Below, one piece after another: positions 10,801 through 18,320 of a DNA stretch of 64,000 nucleotides. A program made the position numbers and the translations under genes. Source of the stretch: Thermoplasmatales archaeon SW_10_69_26 (lineage in GTDB: Archaea; Thermoplasmatota; SW-10-69-26); assembly GCA_003009755.1 (NCBI GenBank), contig PXUB01000022.1, positions 1-64,000 on the forward strand, in the 5' to 3' direction. Numbering within the stretch: position 1 is the stretch's first letter; each line of letters starts with the position of its first letter. The notes under the pieces were generated by a model that did no database searches, was not told the origin of the DNA, and saw only the letters and a program-made list of their open reading frames with translations.

Positions 10801-11327
10801 ATTCCAGTGAGGATGCGGGCGCGTACAAACATACCACGCCAGGCGGGGATGGGTTGAGCTACCTGGCGGATTTCCAAATCCGCACCCAAGGCCCAGACCC
10901 GGCAACCACCAACACGTTCCTCCGCTGGCTAAACAAGGAGTACGCGACTCTCGCCGAGAATCAGCGAACCAGCTATTACGCGATTGCTGGGGATTGTGAT
11001 GCCAACTGGCTGCTCCGGCAGTGTGATGGCTGGAAAAACGCGGAGGAAGCGCTCGGAACCAATAACGACGGCATCGTGCCCCTGGAAAGCGCCCTTAAGA
11101 CCGTGAAAGGGCCCACTCTCGAAGAGGAACACCCGCACCTTGCTCGGAACGCGGATTCCTCCACGATGCTGTCAGCAGTGTGCACGGGCAGCCAATACGA
11201 GCATAACAATCTCCACTCGACGGGGCCAATCCAAGCGTTGTCCTTGGCGGGACTTGCGGAAACCGTGGGCGAGACCCGAGCGCTTGAGAATACTTACGAC
11301 GAGGATTGCGGTTACGCGAGCACGTAG
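7869..11327 (+). CDS. Secreted mosaic hydrolase: FG-GAP/VCBS repeats, two Fn3 domains, lipase-like domain
   Basis: Exported protein of 1152 residues. After a signal peptide (ending near AEASAQ) there are seven tandem blocks of about 50 residues, each with a calcium-type Asp loop (such as DMDGDGATD) and a WYENDG-like strand; this is the FG-GAP/VCBS propeller pattern. Two fibronectin type III domains follow (about 378-470 and 476-566; both carry a YRG/YRK strand and a TYYYEVTAVNEDG-like strand). A beta-rich spacer precedes an alpha/beta hydrolase domain from about residue 755, with the nucleophile elbow GHSMGG near residue 858 and Cys pairs that may form disulfides. The role is probably extracellular ester or lipid hydrolysis. 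Codon use is less GC-biased than the neighbours. Confidence 0.85.
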   Translation: MTVSRLSDGLPTAPNVIVCFMAMVGLSLVLWAPGAEASAQFQIHTIADGLDAAFSVDTGDMDGDGATDVVVAERDSDAIRWYENDGGGSSTEHTVTSDLTKARSVSVAEINGDTHPDVVGVSREDNLVNWYRNDGGGSFTEHTISTAPDEPKSVATGDVDEDGDIDALSASRDDSRIAWYENDGSGSFEAHTITTDADGGTSVTTADVDSDGDTDILSSSKLDNRIAWYENDGSESFTTHTVTSEASHAKDVTTADVNSDGHLDILSAASDDNEVTWYENDGTESFSTQIITTEAENANTVRATDMDRDGDVDVLSASNQDDTVALYENDGSESFTTHILDSNQESVNDLALVDLEEEGDVDVFAPPDGQVTWFENTVSAKLPDTPRNFAVEPGPDPTDIATTWDPPEDTVSVPLDHYNIYRGKSSDGLSKVTETTDSSYPDTDLDCSTTYYYEVTAVNEDGLESEPTDTKSITIDCSPTPPRNLDLEPGMRMNAMKLWWTEPQDSGSAPIDQYPVYRKIGDNPFAKVGTAEETSFMDKGLECDQTYHYHVTAVNEDGFESEPSASTTTQESTASLDIPWAPENPNYAPSAPATPTLGYEDSASAAELSECPGEDKMVEFSIDSGAFDHYDAVDANTVPLNLDLNAHLRIPSGNVTWNDTPRDVATVQINDSEEWTTLETLDARPEDPNQSTTAWNVTRQDVRVPTEFLSDGENEFRVVFEDFPEENKTGWNGTVDAARLDLVAPPTFILHGWDASPNAALTWNNEDQQSDCAQRLDLNGLAQWQCDLHNKLLIRSLAAFGQNPWTWAADEDQSSRAAMPLFGYNPKQGINQTVADLHENVTQRLDRLDWNGQASFVGHSMGGLVSRTYSVSDCPSSPRLPTCPLASDGTDFRANRIVTLGTPHLGSQLADIYTCQPEQLPFGIANHDYSWGPADSDAALLDYQEDNVLPTSDCGWHDYYASGFAYDSHCSVFGCDIHSSEDAGAYKHTTPGGDGLSYLADFQIRTQGPDPATTNTFLRWLNKEYATLAENQRTSYYAIAGDCDANWLLRQCDGWKNAEEALGTNNDGIVPLESALKTVKGPTLEEEHPHLARNADSSTMLSAVCTGSQYEHNNLHSTGPIQALSLAGLAETVGETRALENTYDEDCGYAST

Positions 11328-12281
11328 GAGCCGATTCCCGGGGTCGAGGTGGAGATTCGTCGGCCCCGGGGAGCCCTTTCTCACCCACGATAGGTCTGTG
11401 TTGGGTGCTAACCGCTGGCTCTCAATAGACGTCACAGCATCCTCCGGTCGAACTCACACCACACGAAGACTGGCAATACTTGGGTTGGAGGCCTCGAAAC
11501 TCAGATGAGGAACTTCGAGAGCCCTCAGACCACGAGTTCAGCGGGAGGTGGCATCCGTGACCAGAGGACGACAACAGCTGCGATCGCCCTTGGCCGGATG
11601 ATTGGGGTGCCGATCGGCGGCACCGGCCGCCTGGCTGGTTCCCTGTCACGACCGCTTTCACGCCTGGCTTGATGGGGTAGATGGACTGGTTAGGGCTGGT
11701 TGGCCGCACGAAGCCCGAGTGAGACGCCGCGTTCAGGATCTGATGAAAATTCCCGCAGATGCCGCTCGTCATCGGCGTGCAGTAGCGGCGATCATGTGGG
11801 GGTATCGGGGATATCGCGACCCCCGTTTTGATGAAAGTTGCCGGCGATGCCGCGCGTTATCGGCTTGCGATAGCAGCGATCGTTCAGGGGCTACGACGGA
11901 GTTGAGGCCCCCCATTTTGACGAAAATTTCCTCGCCCACCGCGTGATGCGGCTACCGTGGAATCGGAAATTTTCTTCGCCATCGGCTCACGGTAGCGGCG
12001 TTCGTCCGGGGGGCTGCTGCGGATATCGAGGCCCCCCTTTTTAGTGAAAATTTCCTCGTCTACCGCGTGACGCAGACACCGTAGAACCGGAAATTTTCAA
12101 GGGGTGAGTCCCGGGCGCAGGTCGGCTTAGTGGGGCCCACGAGGGACCCGCACCATCCCAATCCCGAGTTCGTCCGCCGGCTCCCGCGAGGGAGCCCAGC
12201 AGGACATCGACCGGACTGGACAGGGCCCCTAAGCCGTTTTCTGCGAAAGCCTCAAGCCCCGTGAAATCGCGGTCCCAACGC
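11328..12281. other. Long noncoding region with repeat array
   Basis: About 950 bases without a convincing gene. The small open frames here (for example 11602-11946 plus and 11422-11772 minus) have no domain-like composition and cross the repeats. The first 400 bases are unremarkable. From 11742 to 12100 there is a degenerate tandem array with hairpins and T-runs, described separately. The region separates the A/T-rich hydrolase gene from trmY. Confidence 0.6.
11742..12100. repeat. Degenerate tandem repeats with G/C hairpins, T-runs and palindromes
   Basis: Units begin at about 11742 (88 bp), 11830 (89 bp) and 11919 (about 125 bp), with a partial fourth from about 12044. Each begins GA(T/C)GAAA or GTGAAA. 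The first three share an ATCGGC...TAGC(G/A)GCG core and end with a G-run...C-run hairpin followed by TTTT or TTTTT, as in a terminator. Units three and four also hold a 53-bp inverted repeat bounded by GAAAATTTCC and GGAAATTTTC, at 11922-11974 and 12046-12098. These two palindromes differ at eight positions, and one inner stem pair changes from C-G to T-A, which preserves pairing. Confidence 0.8.
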
Positions 12282-12287
12282 CTTTAG
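12282..12287 (+). promoter_or_regulatory. TATA-like element of trmY
   Basis: CTTTAG centred 26.5 nt before GTG 12311. The same hexamer and the same spacing occur before purA (42057-42062). It predicts a leaderless mRNA and decides the trmY start. Confidence 0.65.
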
Positions 12288-12310
12288 TGAAGAAGGTTCT
12301 CGTGGAGGGC

Positions 12311-12886
12311 GTGACCGGGTCGCGAACGCTCGTGCTCGTCGCCAACCACGCCCGCCCCGAGCCGGACCTGCCGCTCGACGATCTGCCTGGGCTCGGCGGC
12401 CGCTTCGACCTCGTGGCCCGCTTCGTGAACGCCGCCCTCCTCACCAGCCACGGCATCCGCGAGGACACCGACGCGATCGTCGTCTTCACCCAGCCCGGGG
12501 AACCGCTGGCGATCCGCGTCCGCGGCGACGAGGTCACCGGGGTCGGCCCCGACGAGCGCTCGACCGCCGCCCGCCTGCTCGGGGCCCTCGAGGCCACCCC
12601 GATGCCGGTCTGGCAGGCGGTCGCCGAAGGCATCGAGCTGCGCACCGGCGCCCTCTCGGACCTGTTGACGGATCTGGCCGACCCGCTGGTGCTCGTCCAC
12701 GGGGATGGCGAGCCCCTCGCAGGCGACCGCGGCGCGGGCACGTTCGTGATCGGCGACCACGCGGGCTTCACCCAGGCCCAGCGGGACCGGCTGGTCAAGC
12801 AGGCCGGGGGCGTCGCCAGCCTCGGGTCCACGGCACTGCAGGCCGACCACGTCGCCGCCGTGCTCCACCACGAGCTCGATCGCTGA
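12311..12886 (+). CDS. trmY: tRNA (pseudouridine-54 N1) methyltransferase TrmY
   Basis: SPOUT-class methyltransferase that uses S-adenosylmethionine to make N1-methylpseudouridine at position 54 of archaeal tRNAs. Diagnostic stretches are LVLVANHA at the N-terminus, DLPGLGGRFDLVARFVNAAL, the SHGIREDT loop, and a C-terminal SAM-knot region around LVLVHGDGEP and FVIGDHAGFT. The 191-residue length matches the family. I chose GTG 12311 instead of the upstream GTG 12287 because the family starts just before this strand and because the promoter hexamer ends at 12287. The family is restricted to archaea and a few bacteria, which supports the archaeal assignment. Confidence 0.93.
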   Translation: MTGSRTLVLVANHARPEPDLPLDDLPGLGGRFDLVARFVNAALLTSHGIREDTDAIVVFTQPGEPLAIRVRGDEVTGVGPDERSTAARLLGALEATPMPVWQAVAEGIELRTGALSDLLTDLADPLVLVHGDGEPLAGDRGAGTFVIGDHAGFTQAQRDRLVKQAGGVASLGSTALQADHVAAVLHHELDR

Positions 12887-12984
12887 GGGCGGCCGCGGCC
12901 CGTGGACGCGGCGGTCGAGCCGTGCGGTCGAACCCTAGGTTGTAGACTGGGTAGGCGTGTCGGAGATCGAGGTCGAGTGTCCAC

Positions 12985-13347
12985 ATGCCGCACGTCATCG
13001 TCGACGAGGAGCCGGATCTGCGCGCCGTTCTCGAGGCCTTCGAACCCGACGTCCACCAGGAGGAGGGCCGCGTGGCTCGGACGAAGGAGGCGTTCGTCAG
13101 CGCCGACGAGACCGAGCTCGTGATCACCGGGCTCGCGATCGACCAGGGCGACAAGGCCAACGTCCTGCTCCGCGTCACGCGCCGCGAGGGGGACGGCGTC
13201 GTCCGTCTCGACGAGCAGTTCCGCCCGGAGGTCACCGAGCCGGTCAAGCGCCTGGTGGCTCGGATCGCGGACCTCGTGCTCGAGGTGACCGGTGCCGGCA
13301 TCGAGCGCACCAACGTCCAGGCCCAGCTCGACGCCGTCCGGGCCTGA
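12985..13347 (+). CDS. Conserved-looking small acidic protein, unknown function
   Basis: A 120-residue soluble protein with even secondary-structure pattern: an N-terminal helix (PDLRAVLEAFEPDVHQEEG), a beta region with alternating hydrophobics (ELVITGLAI, ANVLLRVTRR), and a C-terminal helix (PVKRLVARIADLVLEVTG). The two-layer alpha/beta arrangement, acidic composition and strong GC3 codon use support a real gene. No family is recognised. It follows trmY by about 100 bp and ends 9 bp from the convergent epimerase gene. Confidence 0.65.
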   Translation: MPHVIVDEEPDLRAVLEAFEPDVHQEEGRVARTKEAFVSADETELVITGLAIDQGDKANVLLRVTRREGDGVVRLDEQFRPEVTEPVKRLVARIADLVLEVTGAGIERTNVQAQLDAVRA

Positions 13348-13356
13348 TCTCGCGCT

Positions 13357-14805
13357 TCAGCCAGGCGCGGCCTCGATCGGGTCCGCGTCGGCCGCCCGAG
13401 CCTCGGCCTCCTCGGCGATCGCCTCCGCCATCCGCGAGAACACTGGGCCGTGCAGCGGGTACAGGCCGTACCAGTACAGCGCCCCGGCCAGGCCCCGCGG
13501 AGCGAACAGCGCCTCCTGCACGAGGCGGGAGCCGCCGCCGTCGGCGGGCTTGGCTGTCCACTCCAACCACGCGCGGCCGGGGACCCGCATCTCGGCCCGC
13601 AACCGCAACCGTCGGCCGGGTTCGACCTCCTCGACCCGCCAGAAGTCGATGGCATCCCCGACGCGCACCTCGTCGTGGGCCCGCCGGCCGCGCGAGAGGC
13701 CGGGACCGCCGGTCAGCCGATCGATCCACCCTCGGATCTCCCACAGCGCGGACAGGCCCGGCCAGCCGCGCTCGCCGCCGAGGCCCGTGAACACGTCGAA
13801 CACCGTCTGGGGCGGAGCGTCGACGTCGACCGTGCGGGTCTCCCGCGCCAGGCCCTCGTCTTCGGTCATCTCGAAGGCCGGCGCCGGGCCTCGCGCCGAG
13901 CTCCAGCGCGTCGGCACCGAGCCGGTGTCCACGACGACGAGGGCCCGATGGACGGCTTCCCGGTACCCGATCGGGTCAACGTCGTACAGCTCGCGCGCCC
14001 TGGTCGTGTCCGCGACGACCGGCTTCACGATGCCCTTGATCAAGGGCAGCGCCAGGGCGTTCGGGATCGGCGTGACGAGACCGACCCACAACCCGGCCAG
14101 CCGCGGCGTGAGCACGGGGACGGGCTGGATGCGGCGCTCGAGGTCCCGCACGTCCGCGTAGACGAGCATCATGTCGCGGAACGAGAGCACGTCCTGGCCG
14201 CCGATCTCCACGATGCCGGCGGGGTCGTGTTCGATCGCCGCGGCCAGGTAGGCCTTGACGTCCCGGATCGCGATCGGTTGCACGTCGTTCAAGATCCACT
14301 TGGGCGCGACCATGACCGGCAGGCGCTCGGTCAGGTAGCGCACCATCTCGAACGAGCCGCTGCCGGACCCGATCACGGGGCCGGCGCGGAGCTCGGTCGT
14401 CGGCAGCGCCTCGCGCAGGATGCGGCCGACCTCGGCCCGGGAGGCCAGGTGCTCGCTCTCGGTGCCCTCGTCGGGCAGCAGGCCGCCGAGGTAGACGAGG
14501 TGGTCGATCCCCGCGGCAGCCTCGGCGACGTTGCGCGCCGCCTGCCGGTCGCGCTCCGCGAAGCCCTCCCCGGCGTGCATCGAGTGCACGAGGTAGTAGG
14601 CGGCATCGACGTCGTCGAAGACACCCTCGAGGCTCGCCGGCTCCAGCAGATCGCCCTCGTGCACCTCGACCCGGGACCCCCACGGCCGGTCGCGCACCCG
14701 CTCGGGTCCCCGCGTGAGGACGCTGACCTCGTGGCCGCGATCCAGCAGCTCGGGCACCAGGCGACCGCCGACGTATCCCGTAGCGCCAGTGACGAGGACG
14801 CGCAT
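13357..14805 (-). CDS. NAD(P)-binding NDUFA9-like epimerase with C-terminal DUF2867-type domain
   Basis: Extended-SDR-like oxidoreductase of 482 residues. The Rossmann motif TGATGYVG is at residues 7-14, with AYYLVHSM and a YLGGL strand typical of the NmrA/NDUFA9-like subgroup (which lacks the canonical YxxxK). Substrate-like residues include NDVQPIAIRDV. From about residue 320 a second domain begins (ETRTVDVDAPPQTVFDVF, then GDAIDFWRVEEVEPGRRLRL), a START/SRPBCC-like fold annotated as DUF2867 in such fusions. Actinobacterial and haloarchaeal relatives with this fusion are known as SDR family oxidoreductases of unknown substrate. It lies 49 bp downstream of the DUF7282 gene on the same strand and could be co-transcribed. 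Confidence 0.85.
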   Translation of the reverse strand: MRVLVTGATGYVGGRLVPELLDRGHEVSVLTRGPERVRDRPWGSRVEVHEGDLLEPASLEGVFDDVDAAYYLVHSMHAGEGFAERDRQAARNVAEAAAGIDHLVYLGGLLPDEGTESEHLASRAEVGRILREALPTTELRAGPVIGSGSGSFEMVRYLTERLPVMVAPKWILNDVQPIAIRDVKAYLAAAIEHDPAGIVEIGGQDVLSFRDMMLVYADVRDLERRIQPVPVLTPRLAGLWVGLVTPIPNALALPLIKGIVKPVVADTTRARELYDVDPIGYREAVHRALVVVDTGSVPTRWSSARGPAPAFEMTEDEGLARETRTVDVDAPPQTVFDVFTGLGGERGWPGLSALWEIRGWIDRLTGGPGLSRGRRAHDEVRVGDAIDFWRVEEVEPGRRLRLRAEMRVPGRAWLEWTAKPADGGGSRLVQEALFAPRGLAGALYWYGLYPLHGPVFSRMAEAIAEEAEARAADADPIEAAPG

Positions 14806-14854
14806 ATCTCCAACCGGCAGGTGATGGTGGATGAAGGCTTCGCCGTCGGCGCCG

Positions 14855-15403
14855 TCACCGGTAGCGGACGGCCCACAGCATCAGCGACGCCAGCGAGGTC
14901 AACGCGCCGACGAGCAGCGGGCTCACGCTGCCGGTCGTCGTGGCCGACTCACCGTAGGGGCGAACCTCGGCGTCGTCGCCGATCGTCTTCTCGCCGGCCG
15001 AGTAGGCCGCGTCCCGGGTCTCCGCATCGTGCTCGTGCCCGTGGCCGTGGTCGCCCACGTCGAGGGCCTGGTTCCCGTTCGTGTCCTGGTAGAGGGCCGC
15101 GATCAACGGCTGCGGCTCGCTGATCGGGGTGCCCATCGTGACCGGCACGTCCTGGTGGAAGCCCGGCCCCAGCAGGTTCGAGGCCCCGACGACGGGGCCG
15201 AGGGCGCCCCCCTCGGCCAGGCTGGGATCGTGCACGGCGACGAAGCCGCCGTCGGGGAGCTGGACCGCGTCGACGAGCAGGACCTCTCCGCTCGTCCGCT
15301 GGTCGTCGAACACGATCGCCGGATGCGGCTGGGCGCTGGCTGCCGGCACCACCCCGGCCCCGAGGGCCAGCCCGACCGCTGCAACGACGAGCACCCGTCG
15401 CAT
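14855..15403 (-). CDS. Secreted DUF7282-type protein with C-terminal membrane anchor
   Basis: About 182 residues. The start at 15403 gives a tight signal peptide (MRRVLVVAAVGLALG...AASAQ); an ATG 15 bases earlier is the alternative. The exported domain contains the DUF7282 hallmark pattern: a strand ending VLVDAVQLPDGGFVAVHD, a glycine-rich turn, then PLIAALYQDTNGNQALDVGD. A His/Asp-rich stretch (GDHGHGHEHD) may bind a metal. A C-terminal hydrophobic helix (LLVGALTSLASLMLWAV) followed by basic residues anchors it. The family is common in haloarchaea and related groups as surface domains. A TTTTGA element lies about 27 nt upstream. Function unknown. Confidence 0.8.
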   Translation of the reverse strand: MRRVLVVAAVGLALGAGVVPAASAQPHPAIVFDDQRTSGEVLLVDAVQLPDGGFVAVHDPSLAEGGALGPVVGASNLLGPGFHQDVPVTMGTPISEPQPLIAALYQDTNGNQALDVGDHGHGHEHDAETRDAAYSAGEKTIGDDAEVRPYGESATTTGSVSPLLVGALTSLASLMLWAVRYR

Positions 15404-15478
15404 CAACCCCACCATCACGGTCGGAGGTCAAAAGCTCTTGCTGGACACGCGCCATCGATACCGGCTGGCCAGGGAAGG

Positions 15479-15718
15479 CTATGGGGCCGCGGTCGGGGAG
15501 CCCCCGGGCGGGGACCGCACCCGGGCGACGAGCAGCACCACGGCCGCACACGTCGCCGCCAACGATCCCAGCGTGCCCATCCCGATCGCCCACAGGGACA
15601 GGCTGGGCCCGTCGGCGACAGCGCCCGGCACCCGGCGGCCGAGGCTCCAAGCAACGTACAGCGAGACCGAGGCCGCGATCGCGGCATCGGCCGGTCCCAG
15701 TCGCTCGACCCATCGCAT
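15479..15718 (-). CDS. Small two-helix membrane protein
   Basis: A 79-residue protein with two predicted transmembrane helices (ADAAIAASVSLYVAWSLG and WAIGMGTLGSLAATCAAVVL) joined by a short polar loop, and a basic Pro-rich C-terminus. The frame stays open up to 15964, but the upstream part is low-complexity Pro/Arg sequence, so I start at ATG 15718 (MRWVERLG). A GTTAAG element at 15963-15968 could drive a long leader. Not recognised. It sits 61 bp upstream of the DUF7282 gene. Confidence 0.5.
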   Translation of the reverse strand: MRWVERLGPADAAIAASVSLYVAWSLGRRVPGAVADGPSLSLWAIGMGTLGSLAATCAAVVLLVARVRSPPGGSPTAAP

Positions 15719-16084
15719 GGGTGTGGGGACCGACCGGACACGGTCGAAGGTGATCGAGGTGGTCTCCGTAGGGCTCGGGAACCTCCGGAGCCACGAGGGC
15801 CGCCGCTGACCGGCGACGAGGGAGTGGGGAGGGCCCGGCCCCGAGGCGAAGCACCACACACAGGCGAGGCGGAGGAGGGGAGGCAAGGGAGGCAGGGAGT
15901 CCATGTGGGGGCCGGGCGGGTTGGGGAGCGTCCTCCGCCACCTCCACTCTCGGTTGGAACCCACTTAACCGCTTTCGCGGAACCGTCGAAATGGCCGGCT
16001 GCCGGAGGCCAGCGCCCGGCCCAGCGGGGGTCGGCGTGGACCCTGGGCAACGTTCATGTGGCAGGTTCGCCTCCCTGAGCGTGG
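15719..16084. other. Divergent intergenic region
   Basis: Lies between the small membrane protein (minus) and the XPD helicase (plus). It is GC- and purine-rich. Apart from a possible minus-strand TATA (GTTAAG, 15963-15968) I see no clear RNA or repeat. No good TATA is visible at the expected distance from the helicase ATG. Confidence 0.5.
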
Positions 16085-18106
16085 ATGGCCACCTGCGACT
16101 CCTGTGGGACCCTTCTCGAGATGGTTCGCACGGGTGACAGCGTCGAGCATCGATGCCCCGACTGCGATCCAGGCTCGGCCACCGAGACCAGCTACGAGGG
16201 AGCGGTCGACGCCGACGTCGAGGCGGCCGGGGTCCGATCGGGCGATGCGCCCGCCGGCGCCGGCCGGTTCTTCCCCTTCGAGGACACCCGGCCCGGCCAG
16301 GCACGCTTCCTCTCCGACGTGCGCGACACGCTGAAGAGCGGCGACGTGCTCGTGGCCCAGGTCCCGACCGGGGTCGGCAAGACCGCCGGCGTGCTCTCGC
16401 CGGCGCTCGAGGTGGCCGCCCGCTCCGGCTCGACGGTGTTCTTCCTCACCAGCAAGCAGAGCCAGCACAAGGTCGCCGTCGAGACGTTGAGCCTCACCGA
16501 GCAGGTCTCCGGGACCGACATCGTCGTCTCCGACATGATCTCCAAGAAGGCGATGTGCCCCCGGCCCGAGTCCGAGCAGCTCGGAGCCCGAGCCTTCGGC
16601 GAGTTCTGCTCGAAAGCGATGGCGCAGGGCACCTGCGACTACTACGAGACCGACGAGGAATCGGTGTTCCGCGAGCTCGCCCGCGACATCCACCACGTCG
16701 AGGATGCCGTCGAGCTCAGCGAACGCGAGCACGTGTGCCCCTACAAGGCGCTCACCGAGGTCGCCCGCGTGGCCGACGTCGTCGTCCTCGACTACAACCA
16801 CTTCTTCTCCGACCTCGTCACGACCACGATGGATCGGTTCCAGATGGACCTCAGCGACGCCATCCTCGTCGTCGACGAGGCCCACAACCTGCCCGACCGG
16901 ATCCGCTCGCACCTCACCTGGCGCCTGACGCCGGGTTTGCTCGGCGAGGCTTCCGACGAGGCCCGCACCCACGGTGCCCACCCGCTGGCTCGGTTCCTCG
17001 ACCGCCTGGCCGACCTCGTGCAGCGCCACGATGGCCAGGAGGAGCAAAAGCTGGAGCCCGAGGCCCTGCTGGATCCGATCGACGAGCTGCTGGAGAAGGC
17101 CTTCCGCCTGGCCCAACCGGACCTCCACGAACTGCTCGACGAGCTGCACGACGTCGCCGAGGTCGTCCGCAAGGAGGAGGCCGTTAGCGCCTGCGGCGAG
17201 GTCACCGAGTTCCTCGAGCGCTGGCCCGGCAAGCGCGACCTCGACGAGGATGCCGTCCTCCGCATGTGGGAGCCCGAGGCGACCGCGTTCACGTTCAAGG
17301 TGCTCGACGCCGGCCGCCTGGCGGGCCCGATCCTCAGCCAGGTGCAAGGCGCCGTGCTCATGAGCGGGACGCTGTACCCGATGGGCATGTACGCCGGCAT
17401 CCTCGGCGTCCCCAACGACCGCGCCCGGCTGGAGCGCTACCAGAACCCGTTCCCCGAGGAGAACCGCAAGGTCGCCATCGATCCCGGCGTCTCTTCGAAG
17501 GCGACCGAGCGCGGGCCCCAGATGTACCGGCGGATCGCGTCCACGATCCAGGACGTGGCCAAGGCCACGCCCGGCAACGTGGCCGCGTTCTTCCCCTCGT
17601 ACAAGATGATGAGCAACGTCGAGACGAAGCTGGGCCGCTCGAGCCGGCGCCGCCTCGTCGAGCAGCGCTCCTTCGACAAGGAGGAGCGCGAGAGCCTGGT
17701 CAACCGGCTCGAACGCGCCGACGGCAACGCGCTCATGCTCGGCGTCCAGGGCGGCTCGCTGTCCGAAGGGTACGATTTCGAGGCCGACGGCGAGAACCTG
17801 CTCAAGAGCGTGCTCGTCGTCGGCGTGCCCTACGCCCCACCCACGACCGAGGTCGAGTCGCTCCAGTCGTTCTTCGACGAGCGCTTCGGCGACGGCAAAG
17901 GCTGGCAGTACGGGTACCTCGCGCCGGCGATCCAGCGCACGCTGCAAGCCGCCGGTCGCGCCGTGCGCGCCGCCCACCACGAGGCGTTCGTCGGCCTGCT
18001 CGACCGCCGATTCAGCCAACGCCAGATCCAATCGTGGCTGCCGCCGGACGTGAACCCCCACGTCGAGCAGGATCTGCCCGCCGCCGCCGAGCGGTTCTTC
18101 AGCTGA
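16085..18106 (+). CDS. XPD/Rad3-family Fe-S DNA helicase
   Basis: Superfamily 2 5'-to-3' DNA helicase related to XPD/DinG, probably acting in DNA repair. It has an N-terminal zinc knuckle (Cys-x2-Cys at residues 4 and 7, Cys-x2-Cys at 24 and 27), which not all XPDs carry. Walker A VPTGVGKT is at 93-100. The four cysteines of the Fe-S domain are C158, C175, C184 and C218. The Walker B/DEAH box VDEAHN is at 263-268. The second motor domain carries VLMSGTLYPM, the motif-V region GGSLSEGYDF and motif VI QAAGRAVRA. The length (673) fits archaeal XPD plus the extra zinc domain. All key motifs are intact. Confidence 0.95.
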   Translation: MATCDSCGTLLEMVRTGDSVEHRCPDCDPGSATETSYEGAVDADVEAAGVRSGDAPAGAGRFFPFEDTRPGQARFLSDVRDTLKSGDVLVAQVPTGVGKTAGVLSPALEVAARSGSTVFFLTSKQSQHKVAVETLSLTEQVSGTDIVVSDMISKKAMCPRPESEQLGARAFGEFCSKAMAQGTCDYYETDEESVFRELARDIHHVEDAVELSEREHVCPYKALTEVARVADVVVLDYNHFFSDLVTTTMDRFQMDLSDAILVVDEAHNLPDRIRSHLTWRLTPGLLGEASDEARTHGAHPLARFLDRLADLVQRHDGQEEQKLEPEALLDPIDELLEKAFRLAQPDLHELLDELHDVAEVVRKEEAVSACGEVTEFLERWPGKRDLDEDAVLRMWEPEATAFTFKVLDAGRLAGPILSQVQGAVLMSGTLYPMGMYAGILGVPNDRARLERYQNPFPEENRKVAIDPGVSSKATERGPQMYRRIASTIQDVAKATPGNVAAFFPSYKMMSNVETKLGRSSRRRLVEQRSFDKEERESLVNRLERADGNALMLGVQGGSLSEGYDFEADGENLLKSVLVVGVPYAPPTTEVESLQSFFDERFGDGKGWQYGYLAPAIQRTLQAAGRAVRAAHHEAFVGLLDRRFSQRQIQSWLPPDVNPHVEQDLPAAAERFFS

Positions 18107-18276
18107 CGATCAGCTGGGCCCACCCAGCTCGCCGGTGCCCAGTTCCTCCTCGGGCGCGTCCTCGTGCTCCGCGCTGGCCACGCCCGAAGCCCTCGGGACC
18201 CTGGACCGATCCGTGCCGGCGTCGGCGCTGCGAGGGCTCGGCCCCTGACGGGTTCCACCGGGGGGAGACATGTCGA

Positions 18277-18309
18277 CCCCCTGGAGATATGTTTAAGAGC
18301 CTCCAGGGG
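18277..18309 (+). promoter_or_regulatory. Palindromic operator around the TATA box of the ABC uptake operon
   Basis: A perfect 9-bp inverted repeat, CCCCTGGAG (18277-18285) and CTCCAGGGG (18301-18309), brackets the TATA element TTTAAG (18292-18297). The TATA centre is 26.5 nt before GTG 18321. A dimeric repressor bound here would block TBP/TFB. The regulator and ligand are unknown; a cobamide, heme or siderophore signal would fit the operon. Confidence 0.75.
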
Positions 18310-18320
18310 TGGGCCGGGGC

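Noticed and set aside
11602-11946. 114-codon frame inside the noncoding region
   Set aside because: It crosses the tandem repeats and has biased Arg/Ala/Cys composition without structure.
11742-12100. Replication origin with ORB elements
   Set aside because: No ORB consensus is recognisable and no orc1/cdc6 gene is in the window; kept only as one hypothesis for the array.
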